A stretch of DNA of 64,000 bases from Achromobacter sp. Bel (GCF_012928505.1 NZ_JABBJN010000012.1:1-64000), one strand, 5' to 3'. Positions 27,715-36,680 are shown, counted from the first letter of the stretch. Notes: generated by a model not told the origin, from the sequence alone. Made by a program: numbers and translations.

Positions 27715-29103
27715 ATGCAGTCACGCAAGACGTTGTTCCGGCTGGCCCCGCTGGCGCTTGCCGCCCATCTGCTGATGGCCGGCCCCGCCGCCGCGCAAAG
27801 CGCGCCGGGCACGCAAGGCCCGTTGGCCCCCGCGCCCAATGCCGCGCTGTCCGAACAGATCGACCAGCGCGCGAAAGCAATCGAAGACAAGCTCATCGCC
27901 TGGCGCCGCGACATCCATCAGCACCCCGAACTGGGCAATCAGGAAACGCGCACCTCCAAGCTTGTGGCGGACCATCTGCGCGCGCTGGGCATGGACGTGA
28001 AAACCGGCGTGGCCGGCACGGGCGTGGTCGCCGTGCTCAAGGGCGGCAAGCCCGGCCCGGTCGTGGCGCTGCGTGCCGACATGGACGCCTTGCCCGTCAA
28101 GGAGCAAGTGGACGTGCCCTTCGCCTCGAAGGCCAAGGGCACCTATCTGGGCAAGGAAGTGGACGTGATGCACGCCTGCGGTCACGACACCCACACCGCC
28201 ATCCTGATGGCCACGGCCGAAGTCCTGGCGGGCATGAAAGACCAGTTGCCCGGCAGCGTGAAATTCATTTTCCAGCCCGCCGAGGAGAGCCCGGCCGACT
28301 TCGAGCCCGACGGCAAGAAAATCTGGGGCGCCAAGATGATGGTGCAGGAAGGCGTGCTGGACAATCCCAAGGTGGACGCCATCTTCGGCCTGCACGTGTC
28401 CAGCGCCTATCCGGCCGGCTGGCTGTCGTGGCGCAGCGGTCCGGCCATGGCCGCCGCCGACCAGTTCTGGATCGACGTCACCGGCAAGCAGACGCACGGC
28501 GCGCGCCCCTGGTCCGGCATCGACCCCATCGTCGTCAGCTCGCAGATCATCCTGGGCTTGCAGACCATCCCCAGCCGCCAGATCAACAGCATGCTGGAGC
28601 CGGCCGTCATCACGGTGGGCGCCATCCATGGCGGTAACCGCATGAACATCGTGCCCGACAACGTCGCCATGACGGGCACCATCCGCACGTATGACGAAGG
28701 CATGAAGAAGGACATCCATCAGCGCATCGCCCGCACCGCCGAGATGATCGCGCAAAGCGCCGGCGCAAAGGCGGATGTGCGCGTGGTCGAACTCTACAAC
28801 GCCACCGTCAACAACCCGGCGCTGACCGAGCAGATGGGTTCCACCTTGCGCCGCGTGGCGGGTGAAGGCAACTACGGCCTGCAACCGAAGTCCACCGCGT
28901 CGGAGGACTTTTCCTTCTATCAGGAAAAGGTGCCCGGCATGTTCTTCTATTTGGGCGTGACGCCCAAAGGCACCGATGTCGAGAAGGCCGCCCCCAACCA
29001 TTCACCGCGCTTCTATGTGGATGAATCGGGCCTGATCAACGGCGTGCGCGCCCTGTCGAACCTGACCATCGACTACATGGCCCGCGCGCAAAAAGGCAGC
29101 TGA
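27715..29103 (+). CDS. Secreted M20-family amidohydrolase (aminoacylase/carboxypeptidase type)
   Basis: Metal-dependent hydrolase of amide or N-acyl bonds, 462 residues. Residues 1-28 are a signal peptide (AAA-Q), so it acts in the periplasm. The family motifs are 'HQHPELGNQE', 'ALRADMDALPV' and 'MHACGHDTHTA' (metal ligands around C155, H157, D158), 'PAEES' (E190, E191) and 'GGNRMNIVPD'. A GAGGAG ribosome site lies six bases before the ATG. It resembles the hippurate hydrolase/N-acetyl-amino-acid deacetylase group. It is a single gene between the exporter and a convergent GNAT. Confidence 0.9.
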   Translation: MQSRKTLFRLAPLALAAHLLMAGPAAAQSAPGTQGPLAPAPNAALSEQIDQRAKAIEDKLIAWRRDIHQHPELGNQETRTSKLVADHLRALGMDVKTGVAGTGVVAVLKGGKPGPVVALRADMDALPVKEQVDVPFASKAKGTYLGKEVDVMHACGHDTHTAILMATAEVLAGMKDQLPGSVKFIFQPAEESPADFEPDGKKIWGAKMMVQEGVLDNPKVDAIFGLHVSSAYPAGWLSWRSGPAMAAADQFWIDVTGKQTHGARPWSGIDPIVVSSQIILGLQTIPSRQINSMLEPAVITVGAIHGGNRMNIVPDNVAMTGTIRTYDEGMKKDIHQRIARTAEMIAQSAGAKADVRVVELYNATVNNPALTEQMGSTLRRVAGEGNYGLQPKSTASEDFSFYQEKVPGMFFYLGVTPKGTDVEKAAPNHSPRFYVDESGLINGVRALSNLTIDYMARAQKGS

Positions 29104-29115
29104 ACGGCGCCCCGC

Positions 29116-29613
29116 CTATGCGGCGGCTTCGAATCCCTTGTGATAGGCGACCCGGCCTTGCGCCGGGTGCGTGAATACCTGCGCCATGAAGTACGCCGGC
29201 GGCACGCCGGGATACGTCAGCGCCGGCATCTGCGCGAAACCGAAACGCGTGTAGTACGCCGGCTCGCCCATCACCACGCAGCCCGCCGCGCCCATCGCCT
29301 TCAAACGGTCCAGCCCTTCCCGGATCAAGGCTGCGCCGATGCCTCGGCCTTGCATGCCGGGCAGCACCGCGACGGGCCCCAACCCGTACCAGTGGGCCGA
29401 CCCATCGCTGATCTGAACGGGAGAGAAGGCGATGTGCCCCGCGATGCGCCCATCCACCCGCGCCACCAGCGACAGCGTCAGCGCGCCCGCCTCGCGCAGC
29501 GCATCGGTAATATGGCCTTCGGTCTGCAGGCTGTGCGGGTGGTCTTTGAACGCGGCTTGCGTCAGCGCGAAAATCGCGTCGTGGTCGTCCGGGGTTTCCG
29601 GCAGGATCAACAT
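29116..29613 (-). CDS. GNAT N-acetyltransferase (YhbS-like)
   Basis: A 165-residue acetyltransferase. The ATG ending at 29613 is preferred because it has AGGGAGGG upstream and begins the domain ('LILPETPDDHDAIFALT'); the longer frame adds 17 unrelated residues. 'LGPVAVLPGMQGRGIGAALIREGLDRL' is the acetyl-CoA loop. 'GEPAYYTRFGF' and 'YFMAQVF' are the YhbS-type C-terminal features. Convergent with the M20 gene, with a 12-bp gap. Substrate unknown. Confidence 0.88.
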   Translation of the reverse strand: MLILPETPDDHDAIFALTQAAFKDHPHSLQTEGHITDALREAGALTLSLVARVDGRIAGHIAFSPVQISDGSAHWYGLGPVAVLPGMQGRGIGAALIREGLDRLKAMGAAGCVVMGEPAYYTRFGFAQMPALTYPGVPPAYFMAQVFTHPAQGRVAYHKGFEAAA

Positions 29614-29788
29614 GCTTGCCCTCCCTGGGATCAAGCGGGAAGTGTAGCCGCGCCCTGCGGTCATTGCGCATTGACGCCCGCCGGCACGGTGGCTACAGTG
29701 GCCGGCAACCCTGCGCCGTGATCGGCGCGCGTGTCCCTGAATCGCCCGCGGCCCGCCGCGCCCCTTCTCCTAGCCCCTCTGGACCCTT

Positions 29789-30592
29789 ATGAACAGCTAC
29801 CGCGTCGGCATCGCCGGCTTCGGCGCCATCGGCCAAGCCGTGGCGCAATCCCTGGACGCCGGCGTGCCCGGCCTGAGCTTGGCCGCCGTCGCGGTACGCG
29901 ACCCCAAGGCCCCGCCCGCCTTTGCATGGACCCAGGCGGCCCCGGTCTTCACCACCCTCGACGCCTTGCATGAACAGTGCGACGTCGTGGTGGAATGCGC
30001 GCCTGCCGCCGTGTTCCGCGACATCGCCGAACCCGTGCTGCGCCACGGCAAGAAGATGGTGGTGCTGAGCTCCGGCGCCCTGCTGCGCCACGATGACCTG
30101 ATCGAACTGGCGCGCCAGCATCACGGCCAGATCATCGTGCCGTCGGGCGCCATCCTGGGCCTGGACGCCATCACGGCCGCCGCCGAAGGCGTGATCCATT
30201 CCGTCACGATGATCACCCGCAAGCCTGTGCGCGGCCTGCTGGGTGCGCCCTACCTGACCGACAACAACATCGACATCGCGGACATCACCGAACCGCGCCT
30301 GATCTTCCGCGGTTCGCCGCGCGAGGCCGCGGTGGGCTTTCCGGCCAATCTGAACGTGGCGGTCAGCGTGTCGCTGGCGGGCATCGGGCCCGACCGCACC
30401 ACGCTGGAGATCTGGGCCGACCCGTCGCTGGAACGCAATATCCATCGCGTGGAAGTCGTGTCCGATTCGGCATCGTTCTCGATGGAGATCCAGAACATTC
30501 CGTCAGCCAACCCCAAGACGGGTCGCATCACGGCGCAAAGCGTGGTCGCCGCGCTGCGCAAGCTGACTGGCCCGCTGCGCATGGGTACCTGA
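29789..30592 (+). CDS. nadX: L-aspartate dehydrogenase
   Basis: NAD(P)-dependent oxidation of L-aspartate to iminoaspartate, which can feed NAD synthesis, or the reverse amination. The 267-residue cytoplasmic protein has a Rossmann motif 'GIAGFGAIGQAVA' (7-19). 'SGAILGLDAI' and 'GFPANLNVAVSVSLAGIG' are strongly conserved in the NadX family, and the catalytic His is in 'NIHRVEV' (H219). No nadA/nadC neighbours are present, so a catabolic aspartate role is equally possible. Isolated gene. Confidence 0.9.
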   Translation: MNSYRVGIAGFGAIGQAVAQSLDAGVPGLSLAAVAVRDPKAPPAFAWTQAAPVFTTLDALHEQCDVVVECAPAAVFRDIAEPVLRHGKKMVVLSSGALLRHDDLIELARQHHGQIIVPSGAILGLDAITAAAEGVIHSVTMITRKPVRGLLGAPYLTDNNIDIADITEPRLIFRGSPREAAVGFPANLNVAVSVSLAGIGPDRTTLEIWADPSLERNIHRVEVVSDSASFSMEIQNIPSANPKTGRITAQSVVAALRKLTGPLRMGT

Positions 30593-30600
30593 ACGGGCGC

Positions 30601-30621
30601 GCCCGGCCCGCGAGGCCGGGC
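30601..30621. terminator. Hairpin between convergent nadX and ABC exporter genes
   Basis: Perfect 8-bp stem GCCCGGCC / GGCCGGGC with a CGCGA loop in the 45-bp convergent gap. It can serve both strands; a short A-run at 30631-30635 would give the U-run for the minus strand transcript only if read through, so efficiency is uncertain. Confidence 0.5.
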
Positions 30622-30637
30622 GTGTCGACAAGAAAAA

Positions 30638-32470
30638 TCAGGCCGCGGCGCGCAACGCCGTGCCGGCGGCCGGCGGCGTCATCGAGGCTGCCGCCCAGCC
30701 GCCCGCGCCATCCAGCACCAGCCGATGGGTGTGGAACGGATCCAGCGTGCTCCGATGCCCCACGCTGACCAGCATGCAATCGGGCAGTGCGCTGCGCAAC
30801 AGGCTATACAGCATGTGTTCCAGCCCTTCGTCGGTCGCCGAGGTAGCCTCGTCCAGGAACACGATAGCCGGCCGATTGAACAGCACCCGCGCAAACGCCA
30901 CACGTTGCTGTTCGCCCAAGGACAGGATTCGGGACCAGTCCGCGACCTCGTCCAGACGGCCGGCCAGATGCCCCAGATTCACTTGACGCAACGCGTCGGC
31001 CAGGCGCGCATCGTCCTGCGGCTGCGCCTGCCCGGGATAGGCCACGGCGCCGCGCAGATCGCCCAGCGGCAAGTAGGGCCGCTGCGACAGAAACAGCGCC
31101 GATGCGCCCTGTGGCCGTCGCACATGGCCTTGCGCGTAGGGCCACAACCCGGCCAGCGCCCGCAGCAAAGTCGTCTTGCCGCTGCCTGACGGCCCCTTGA
31201 TCAGCAAGGTCTGCCCCGGGTGCAGCTGCAGATTCAAGTCGCGCAGCAGCATGCTGCCGTCAGGCCGCGTCACCGTGACGCCGTCGATGCCCAAACCGTC
31301 CGGCCACGGCGCGGTCTGCACGGACGGCAGGCCGCGCGCCGCTTCGTTCGCATCCAGAAAGCCGTTCAACCGGTCCAGCGTGGCGCGGTACTGCGCGAAG
31401 GTGTCGTAGGACGTGCGAAAGAACGACAGCGCATCCTGCACTTGGCCGAACGCCTGCGACGTCTGCATCACATCGCCCAGCTTGATCGCGCCGCTGAAGA
31501 AACGCGGCGCCTGGAGAATGAACGGAAACACCACGGCGACCTGGCTGACCGACAAATTGAAGCCGTCGAACTTCAGGCCCCGGTAGACCCGCGCCCACAA
31601 GTTCGCGATGTAGGCCGTGAACCGCGTCCATAAGGTCGCGCGTTCCGCCGCTTCGCCCTGATAGAACGCCACGTTCTCGGCATTTTCGCGCAGGCGGACC
31701 AGCGCGTAGCGGAAGTTGGCAGTCAGCCGTTCAGAAAGGAAATTCAACTGGATCAACGGCCGGCCGATCTTGAAGGCGAACCACGTCGCGAGGATCACAT
31801 ACAAGAAGACCACGAACACCATGGCGCGAGGTATGTCGATGCCGCCGATCGACAAGGGGCCGGACAAGCCCCACAGGATGCCCGTGAACGCCACCAGCGA
31901 CACCACGGCGCTAAGCGCGCCGACGGCCAGCGTGCGCGACCCGGTGACGAACATCGCGATGTCCTGCTCGATGCGTTGATCGGGGTTGTCGACGGGCGCG
32001 TCGACGAAGTGCCCGCGGTAGTACGCGCTGGCGCCCAGCCAATCGCGCGTCAGGCGGTCGTTCAGCCACACACGCCAATGGATATCGAACGACTGGCCGG
32101 CATAACTGTCGGCCAGCGAGCGCACCACGTGCAAGCAGGCCAGTATCGAGAAGATCCCCAGGAAACGCCAGAACGCGGTGGAGTCCAGCGCTTGCAGCGC
32201 GCTATAGAAGCCGTTGTACCAAAAGGAGAACAGCACGGTCATGCGCACCGCGGCCATCGCCAGGAACAGCAGCAGCGCCAGCATCAGCAACGGGCGCCAA
32301 CTGCGCCGGGGCGTCAGGTACGGCCATGCCAGCCGCCAGAATTTTCGGCCCCAATCGGTCGTGCGGGCCAGCGCCACCGCCATCAGCGCGGTCCCGACGG
32401 CCGTGATGCCAAATGCGCGCACAAGCCACAGCGCGCTTTCCGCCAATTGCTGCTGCCAGTTCAGATCCAT
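30638..32470 (-). CDS. ABC transporter with fused permease-ATPase, YddA/SbmA-type
   Basis: A 610-residue half-transporter working as a dimer in the inner membrane. Residues about 1-370 are an ABC_membrane_2 domain with six helices and the family blocks 'FWYNGFYSALQALD', 'WRVWLNDRLTRDWL' and 'NPDQRIEQDI'. The C-terminal nucleotide-binding domain has Walker A 'KGPSGSGKTTLLRALAGLWP' (about 426-440), signature 'LSLGEQQR' and Walker B 'IVFLDEATSATDEG'. The ATG ending at 32470 is used in place of a GTG two codons earlier. The family includes vitamin B12 and peptide transporters; the substrate here is unknown. Confidence 0.9.
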   Translation of the reverse strand: MDLNWQQQLAESALWLVRAFGITAVGTALMAVALARTTDWGRKFWRLAWPYLTPRRSWRPLLMLALLLFLAMAAVRMTVLFSFWYNGFYSALQALDSTAFWRFLGIFSILACLHVVRSLADSYAGQSFDIHWRVWLNDRLTRDWLGASAYYRGHFVDAPVDNPDQRIEQDIAMFVTGSRTLAVGALSAVVSLVAFTGILWGLSGPLSIGGIDIPRAMVFVVFLYVILATWFAFKIGRPLIQLNFLSERLTANFRYALVRLRENAENVAFYQGEAAERATLWTRFTAYIANLWARVYRGLKFDGFNLSVSQVAVVFPFILQAPRFFSGAIKLGDVMQTSQAFGQVQDALSFFRTSYDTFAQYRATLDRLNGFLDANEAARGLPSVQTAPWPDGLGIDGVTVTRPDGSMLLRDLNLQLHPGQTLLIKGPSGSGKTTLLRALAGLWPYAQGHVRRPQGASALFLSQRPYLPLGDLRGAVAYPGQAQPQDDARLADALRQVNLGHLAGRLDEVADWSRILSLGEQQRVAFARVLFNRPAIVFLDEATSATDEGLEHMLYSLLRSALPDCMLVSVGHRSTLDPFHTHRLVLDGAGGWAAASMTPPAAGTALRAAA

Positions 32471-32602
32471 GGGCACGCCCCCGAAAAGCCGTTTCTGGTT
32501 AGACGGGGCGGCTGAGCGGGGTTCCGAAGAAAATGGCGTTTTAAGCGTGGCTTAAGCGTTCTGAAAGGGCTGGCGAATGCGTAGTGAAAGGCTGGCGCAG
32601 CA

Positions 32603-33490
32603 TCAGCGCGGACCCAGATCCAGATTGGCGAACAGGTCAGCCAGCGTGGGCACCGAACGGGCCGGCCAGATGGCGCTGAGGTCGAAGCTGGGCAGGCCCT
32701 GGCCATCGCGCACTTCGCAGAAGCGCACGCCGCCGAAGTTCATCGTCTGGATCCAGCTGGGCAAGAGCGCAACGCCGCACCCGCCCGCCACGCACGACAG
32801 CACCGTCAGCGTCCGGTTGGCTTCCTGCGCCACGTGCACATCGTGCCCGCCCTTGCGCATCGCATCCAGGACGCCCGCGTAGAACGCCGGCAATTGCGCC
32901 TGCGGATACATCACCAGGCCTGCTTGGGCGATCTGCGCCATCGACACCTGCCCGTCTTGCGCGACGACGAATTCGTCCGGAACGGCAGCCACCAAGCGGT
33001 CCCGCAACAATTGCCGTTCACGCATGCGTCCGCCCACGGCGACAGGCGTGTGCATCAGCCCGATATCGATCTCGCCCGTCTGCAGGGCTTCGGCCTGTTC
33101 GGCATTGCTCATCTCGCGCAGGATCACGCGCACGCCCGGCGCCTGGCGCCGCATCTCGCGCAGTGCGCGAGGCAAGGTGTCGAACAGCGCGGATGACACC
33201 AGGCCCACCGTCAGTTGCCCCGCACTGCCCCGGCCGATCTCGCGCGCCCGCTGCGCCGCCGCGTCGATGCGCGCCACGCTCGTCCGCACGTCTTCCAGAA
33301 TGGCCAGGGCGGCCGGCGTGGGCGCGGCGCCCCGACGCGAGCGCTCGAACAAGCGCACGCCCAAGTCCTTTTCCATGCGGGCCAGCGCCTGGCTCAAGGC
33401 GGGCTGCGCGATCCCCAGCCATTCCGACGCCCGGCTGACGCTGCCGTGGTCCACCACCGCCAGGAAATAACGCAGGTGGCGCGTTTCCAT
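32603..33490 (-). CDS. LysR-family transcriptional regulator
   Basis: A 295-residue regulator starting at the ATG ending at 33490 ('METRHLRYFLAVVDHGSVSRASEWLGIAQPALSQAL'); eight extra residues of a longer frame lie in AT-rich promoter sequence. The helix-turn-helix is at about 1-60 ('LFERSRRGAAPTPA') and the effector domain at about 90-295. It is divergent from the amidohydrolase-Bug pair across 116 bp containing a good LysR box, so it very probably regulates that pair and itself. Confidence 0.92.
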   Translation of the reverse strand: METRHLRYFLAVVDHGSVSRASEWLGIAQPALSQALARMEKDLGVRLFERSRRGAAPTPAALAILEDVRTSVARIDAAAQRAREIGRGSAGQLTVGLVSSALFDTLPRALREMRRQAPGVRVILREMSNAEQAEALQTGEIDIGLMHTPVAVGGRMRERQLLRDRLVAAVPDEFVVAQDGQVSMAQIAQAGLVMYPQAQLPAFYAGVLDAMRKGGHDVHVAQEANRTLTVLSCVAGGCGVALLPSWIQTMNFGGVRFCEVRDGQGLPSFDLSAIWPARSVPTLADLFANLDLGPR

Positions 33491-33514
33491 ATCATTCCAA
33501 TATATAAAAATCAA

Positions 33515-33553
33515 TTTTCCACAATGGAAAACTATACCCCGACTTCTTAGAAT
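33515..33553 (+). promoter_or_regulatory. LysR-type operator and promoter for the amidohydrolase-Bug operon
   Basis: A perfect 7-3-7 inverted repeat TTTTCCA-CAA-TGGAAAA (33515-33531) contains the T-N11-A LysR consensus. Its right arm supplies a -35 candidate TGGAAA (33525-33530), which is 17 bp from TAGAAT (33548-33553). The site lies in a divergent spacer between the LysR gene and its presumed target. Confidence 0.6.
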
Positions 33554-33606
33554 CCCGCTTTATAGAACAGCGCGGGCCCCGTCCGTGCACAAGACAGGAG
33601 ACTGCT

Positions 33607-34443
33607 TTGCCCCCGCTCGCGACCGGCGCCGCCGTCGACACCCACGCGCACGTATTCCAGCAAGGACTGGCGCTGGCTGACATCCGCCGCCACACCCCCG
33701 ACTACGACGCGACGCTCACCGATTATCTGGCGCTGCTGGATAGGCACGGGCTCGGCCACGGCGTGCTGGTGCAGCCCAGCTTCCTGGGCACCGACAACCG
33801 TTATCTGCTTGATGCGTTGCGGACGGCGTCCGGCCGCCTGCGCGGCGTGGCGGTGATCGCGCCCGGCATCGCGGACGCCGAATTGCGGACCCTGGCCGAT
33901 GCCGGCATCGTGGGCATGCGGCTGAACCTGATCGGGCTGCCCGTGCCCGATCTGGCCGCCCCCGGTTGGCAGGCGCTGCTTGCCCGCGTGAATGCGCTGG
34001 GCTGGCATGTGGAAGTCCATCTGCAGGCGGCACGCCTGCCAGACGCGCTGCCCGCCCTGCTTGCGGCGGACTGTCGCGTGGTCGTAGACCATTTCGGCCG
34101 CCCCGACCCGGCACTCGGCGTGGCCGACCCCGGCTTCCAATACCTGCTGCAACAGGCAGGCAGCGGCCGCGTGTGGGTCAAGCTGTCGGCGCCCTATCGC
34201 AACTGGCAGGCGGCCGACTGCGCCGCGTCCGGCAGGCAGGCCGCGCAGCGACTCTTGGCCGCCTATTCCGCCGACCGCCTGATGTGGGGCAGCGACTGGC
34301 CCCATACCGAACATCGCCATCTGGCGTCCTACCCTGCGGCGACGCAATGGCTGGACGCCTGGATCGACGATCCCACGCAACGGCACGCCGTGCTTTCCGG
34401 CACACCGCTCAAGCTGTTCCAATTCCAAGGAGACAACCCATGA
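33607..34443 (+). CDS. Amidohydrolase-family hydrolase (2-pyrone-4,6-dicarboxylate lactonase-like)
   Basis: Cytoplasmic TIM-barrel hydrolase of 278 residues. The N-terminal metal/active-site motif DTHAHVF has H13 and H15. 'VVVDHFGRPD' and the terminal 'LMWGSDWPHTEH' match the amidohydrolase-2 group that includes pyrone-dicarboxylate lactonase. The start is a TTG with AGGAG six bases upstream; no ATG precedes the catalytic motif. The stop overlaps the Bug start (ATGA), so uptake receptor and hydrolase are translationally coupled. A cyclic carboxylate or lactone substrate is inferred. Confidence 0.85.
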   Translation: MPPLATGAAVDTHAHVFQQGLALADIRRHTPDYDATLTDYLALLDRHGLGHGVLVQPSFLGTDNRYLLDALRTASGRLRGVAVIAPGIADAELRTLADAGIVGMRLNLIGLPVPDLAAPGWQALLARVNALGWHVEVHLQAARLPDALPALLAADCRVVVDHFGRPDPALGVADPGFQYLLQQAGSGRVWVKLSAPYRNWQAADCAASGRQAAQRLLAAYSADRLMWGSDWPHTEHRHLASYPAATQWLDAWIDDPTQRHAVLSGTPLKLFQFQGDNP

Positions 34444-35429
34444 ACCCTCTGATCAAACGTCTGGCGCGCCGCGGCGGCCTGCTATTGGCTGCCGGCCTGC
34501 TGACCGGCGCCGCGGGCGCGGCGTCCGCCGCCTATCCCGAACGCGCCGTCACGCTGGTCGTAACCTATCCGCCAGGCGGCACCGTGGATGTGGTGGCCCG
34601 ACTGATCGGCCCCAAACTGGCCGCCGAACTGGGCCAGCCCGTGGTCATTGAAAACCGCGGCGGCGCCGGCGGCATGATCGGCGGCGCGGTCGTGGCCAAG
34701 GCGCAACCCGACGGCTACACCTTGATGCTGGACGCCTCCAACCACGCGCAGAACCCCGCGCTGCATTCCAAGATGCAGTTCGACACGCTGACCGCGTTTG
34801 CGCCCGTCTCCCTGCTGCTGCGCGTGCCGAACGTGCTGGTCGTCACGCCGTCTTACGAAGTCAAGACGGTGGCCGACCTGATCAAACTGGGCCAACCCGG
34901 CGCCAAGGACCAAGTGTATTTCGCATCGGCCGGCCCCGGCTCGGCACAACATCTGGCCGGCGAATTGTTCAACCTGCTGGCCAAGACGCAGTTGCAGCAC
35001 GTGGCTTACAAGGGCGGCGGCCCGGCCATGATCGACGTCATGTCCGGCCAGGTGCCCGTCATGTTCGCCAGCATGGGCTCGGCCTGGCAGCACGTGAAGA
35101 ACGGCAAACTGCGGGCCGTGGCCGTCGGTGGCCTGGAACGCTCCAAGACCGCCCCCGACCTGCCGACCATCGCCGAATCGGGCGTCCCGGGCTACGAGAC
35201 GTATGAATGGAACGCCGTGTTCGCGCCCGCCGGCACGCCGCCCGCAATCGTCGACCAGGTGTCGCAGGCGCTGGCCAAGGTGCTGAAGGACCCCGCCATC
35301 GCCGAGCAGTTGGCCGGCATCGGTGCGGAACCCATTGGCTCGACGCCTGCCGAACTTGACACATTCCGGCGTGCCGAAATCGCCAAATGGCAGCGCGTCG
35401 TGAAGGAAGCCGACCTGAAGCTGGATTGA
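34440..35429 (+). CDS. Bug-family tripartite tricarboxylate transporter substrate-binding protein
   Basis: Periplasmic receptor, 329 residues, signal peptide to about residue 30 (ASA-AYPERA). 'VTLVVTYPPGGTVDVVARLIG', 'VIENRGGAGGMIGGAVVAKAQPDGYTL' and 'LPTIAESGVPGYE' are Bug signatures. The ATG overlaps the amidohydrolase stop by 4 bp. No TctAB genes lie nearby, so it must share membrane components encoded elsewhere or act as a sensor. Likely ligand is the substrate of the coupled hydrolase. Confidence 0.94.
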   Translation: MNPLIKRLARRGGLLLAAGLLTGAAGAASAAYPERAVTLVVTYPPGGTVDVVARLIGPKLAAELGQPVVIENRGGAGGMIGGAVVAKAQPDGYTLMLDASNHAQNPALHSKMQFDTLTAFAPVSLLLRVPNVLVVTPSYEVKTVADLIKLGQPGAKDQVYFASAGPGSAQHLAGELFNLLAKTQLQHVAYKGGGPAMIDVMSGQVPVMFASMGSAWQHVKNGKLRAVAVGGLERSKTAPDLPTIAESGVPGYETYEWNAVFAPAGTPPAIVDQVSQALAKVLKDPAIAEQLAGIGAEPIGSTPAELDTFRRAEIAKWQRVVKEADLKLD

Positions 35430-35435
35430 GTACTG

Positions 35436-35502
35436 CCGGGCCGACAGGCCCGGTTGCCGGATAGCCGGACTTGCGGCGCTCGAAAGAGCGCCGTTTTTTT
35501 TT
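35436..35502 (+). terminator. Tandem hairpins ending the amidohydrolase-Bug operon
   Basis: First hairpin CCGGGCC-GACA-GGCCCGG (35436-35453). The second is CGGCGCTC-GAAA-GAGCGCCG (35474-35493), followed directly by nine T residues (35494-35502). The second is a textbook rho-independent terminator. Confidence 0.92.
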
Positions 35503-35573
35503 CCCCCGGGCGCAGCCATTTCGGCGCGGCTATCATCACGGCTTGAAGCAGATTTCCGCTTAGGACAGGCAAG

Positions 35574-35957
35574 ATGGACAAGATTCGACTCGACAAGTGG
35601 CTTTGGGCTGCCCGTTTTTACAAGACGCGCAGCCTGGCGGTGCAGGAAATCGGCAAGGGCCGGGTATCCGTGAACGACCAGCCCGCCAAGCCCTCGCGCG
35701 AAGTCGCCCCCGGCGACCTGATCACCCTGCGCAAAGAGGATCCGGCGCTGCACGTGCGCGTCGTCGCCGTCAGCGGCGTGCGCGGCCCCGCGCCGGCCGC
35801 CCGGCTGCTGTACGACGAAACACCTGAGAGCATCGCAGCCCGCGCACGCGCGGCAGAAATGCGACGCCTCGCGCCCGAACCCGCGCTGGGAATCGAAACC
35901 GGCCGCCCGACCAAGCGCGACCGGCGGCTGATCGACCAGATGCGAGGCAAATCATGA
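35574..35957 (+). CDS. hslR: Heat-shock protein 15, ribosome-associated S4-domain RNA-binding protein
   Basis: Binds the free 50S subunit carrying a stalled nascent chain. The 127-residue protein has an N-terminal S4 domain ('IRLDKWLWAARFYKTRSLAVQEI' then 'GRVSVNDQPAKPSREVAPGDLITL', residues about 2-48). A basic C-terminal tail ends 'TKRDRRLIDQM', as in E. coli Hsp15. Its stop overlaps the start of the Sui1 homologue by 4 bp, coupling two ribosome-related proteins. Confidence 0.93.
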   Translation: MDKIRLDKWLWAARFYKTRSLAVQEIGKGRVSVNDQPAKPSREVAPGDLITLRKEDPALHVRVVAVSGVRGPAPAARLLYDETPESIAARARAAEMRRLAPEPALGIETGRPTKRDRRLIDQMRGKS

Positions 35958-36310
35958 AACGCAACGCGACGGGCGGCCTCGTCTATTCCACCGAAAGCGG
36001 CCGCATGTGCCCCGTTTGCCGGCAAGCGCTTGTCCAATGCCAGTGCAAAGCCGCCGCCGTGCCCACGGGCGACGGCGTGGCGCGCGTGTCGCGCGAGACC
36101 AAGGGGCGCGGCGGCAAGAGCGTGACGGTGGTGCGGGGGCTGGCGCTGGATGCGGTTGCGCTGGGCGTGCTGGGCAAGCAGCTACGCACCGCATGCGGGT
36201 CGGGCGGCACGGTGAAGGACGGGGTGATCGAAGTGCAGGGAGACCACTGCGACCGCATCATCGACGCCCTGACGAAAAACGGCCACCGCGCCAAGCGCGC
36301 CGGCGGCTGA
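35954..36310 (+). CDS. SUI1/eIF1-family translation factor (YciH-like)
   Basis: A 118-residue homologue of eukaryotic eIF1, proposed to affect initiation fidelity. The SUI1 domain covers about 45-115 ('RVSRETKGRGGKSVTVVRGL', 'GCGGTVKDG'-type core written here as GSGGTVKDG, and 'IEVQGDHCDRIIDAL'). The N-terminus has a Cys cluster (C19, C22, C29, C31) that could bind zinc; this is inferred. The ATG overlaps the hslR stop, and the DOPA-dioxygenase-like gene follows after 16 bp. Confidence 0.92.
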   Translation: MKRNATGGLVYSTESGRMCPVCRQALVQCQCKAAAVPTGDGVARVSRETKGRGGKSVTVVRGLALDAVALGVLGKQLRTACGSGGTVKDGVIEVQGDHCDRIIDALTKNGHRAKRAGG

Positions 36311-36326
36311 ACCTTAAGAGAAAACC

Positions 36327-36680
36327 ATGAATGATGTCGCCATTGACCGCGTCGCCAGTTGGCACGCCCATGTGTATTTCGACGGCGCCAGCCGTGACGC
36401 CGCATTCGCGCTGCGCGAACGCGTGATCGCCCGGTTCGACGGCAAGATGGAAATGGGGCGCTTCCATGAGCGCCCCGTCGGCCCGCATCCGCAATGGAGC
36501 TACCAGATCGCATTCGCCCCGGCGCACTTTGCCGAGATCGCGACCTGGCTGACCTTGAACCACGGCGCGCTGGATGTCTTCATGCATCCGAACACCGGCG
36601 ACTCGCTACGGGACCACCGCGACCGCGCCGTGTGGATCGGGCGCAGCTACACGCTGAACCTGCAGGCGCTGGGCGCCTGA
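36327..36680 (+). CDS. DOPA 4,5-dioxygenase-family protein
   Basis: A 117-residue small cytoplasmic protein. 'SWHAHVYFD' (H13, H15), 'GPHPQWSYQIAF' (H53) and 'HGALDVFMHPNTGD' (His near 79 and 87) match the conserved histidines of DOPA 4,5-dioxygenase-like proteins, which cleave catechol rings in fungi and plants. Bacterial members rarely have a known substrate. Last gene of the hslR unit and convergent with ppk2, 4 bp apart. Confidence 0.87.
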   Translation: MNDVAIDRVASWHAHVYFDGASRDAAFALRERVIARFDGKMEMGRFHERPVGPHPQWSYQIAFAPAHFAEIATWLTLNHGALDVFMHPNTGDSLRDHRDRAVWIGRSYTLNLQALGA

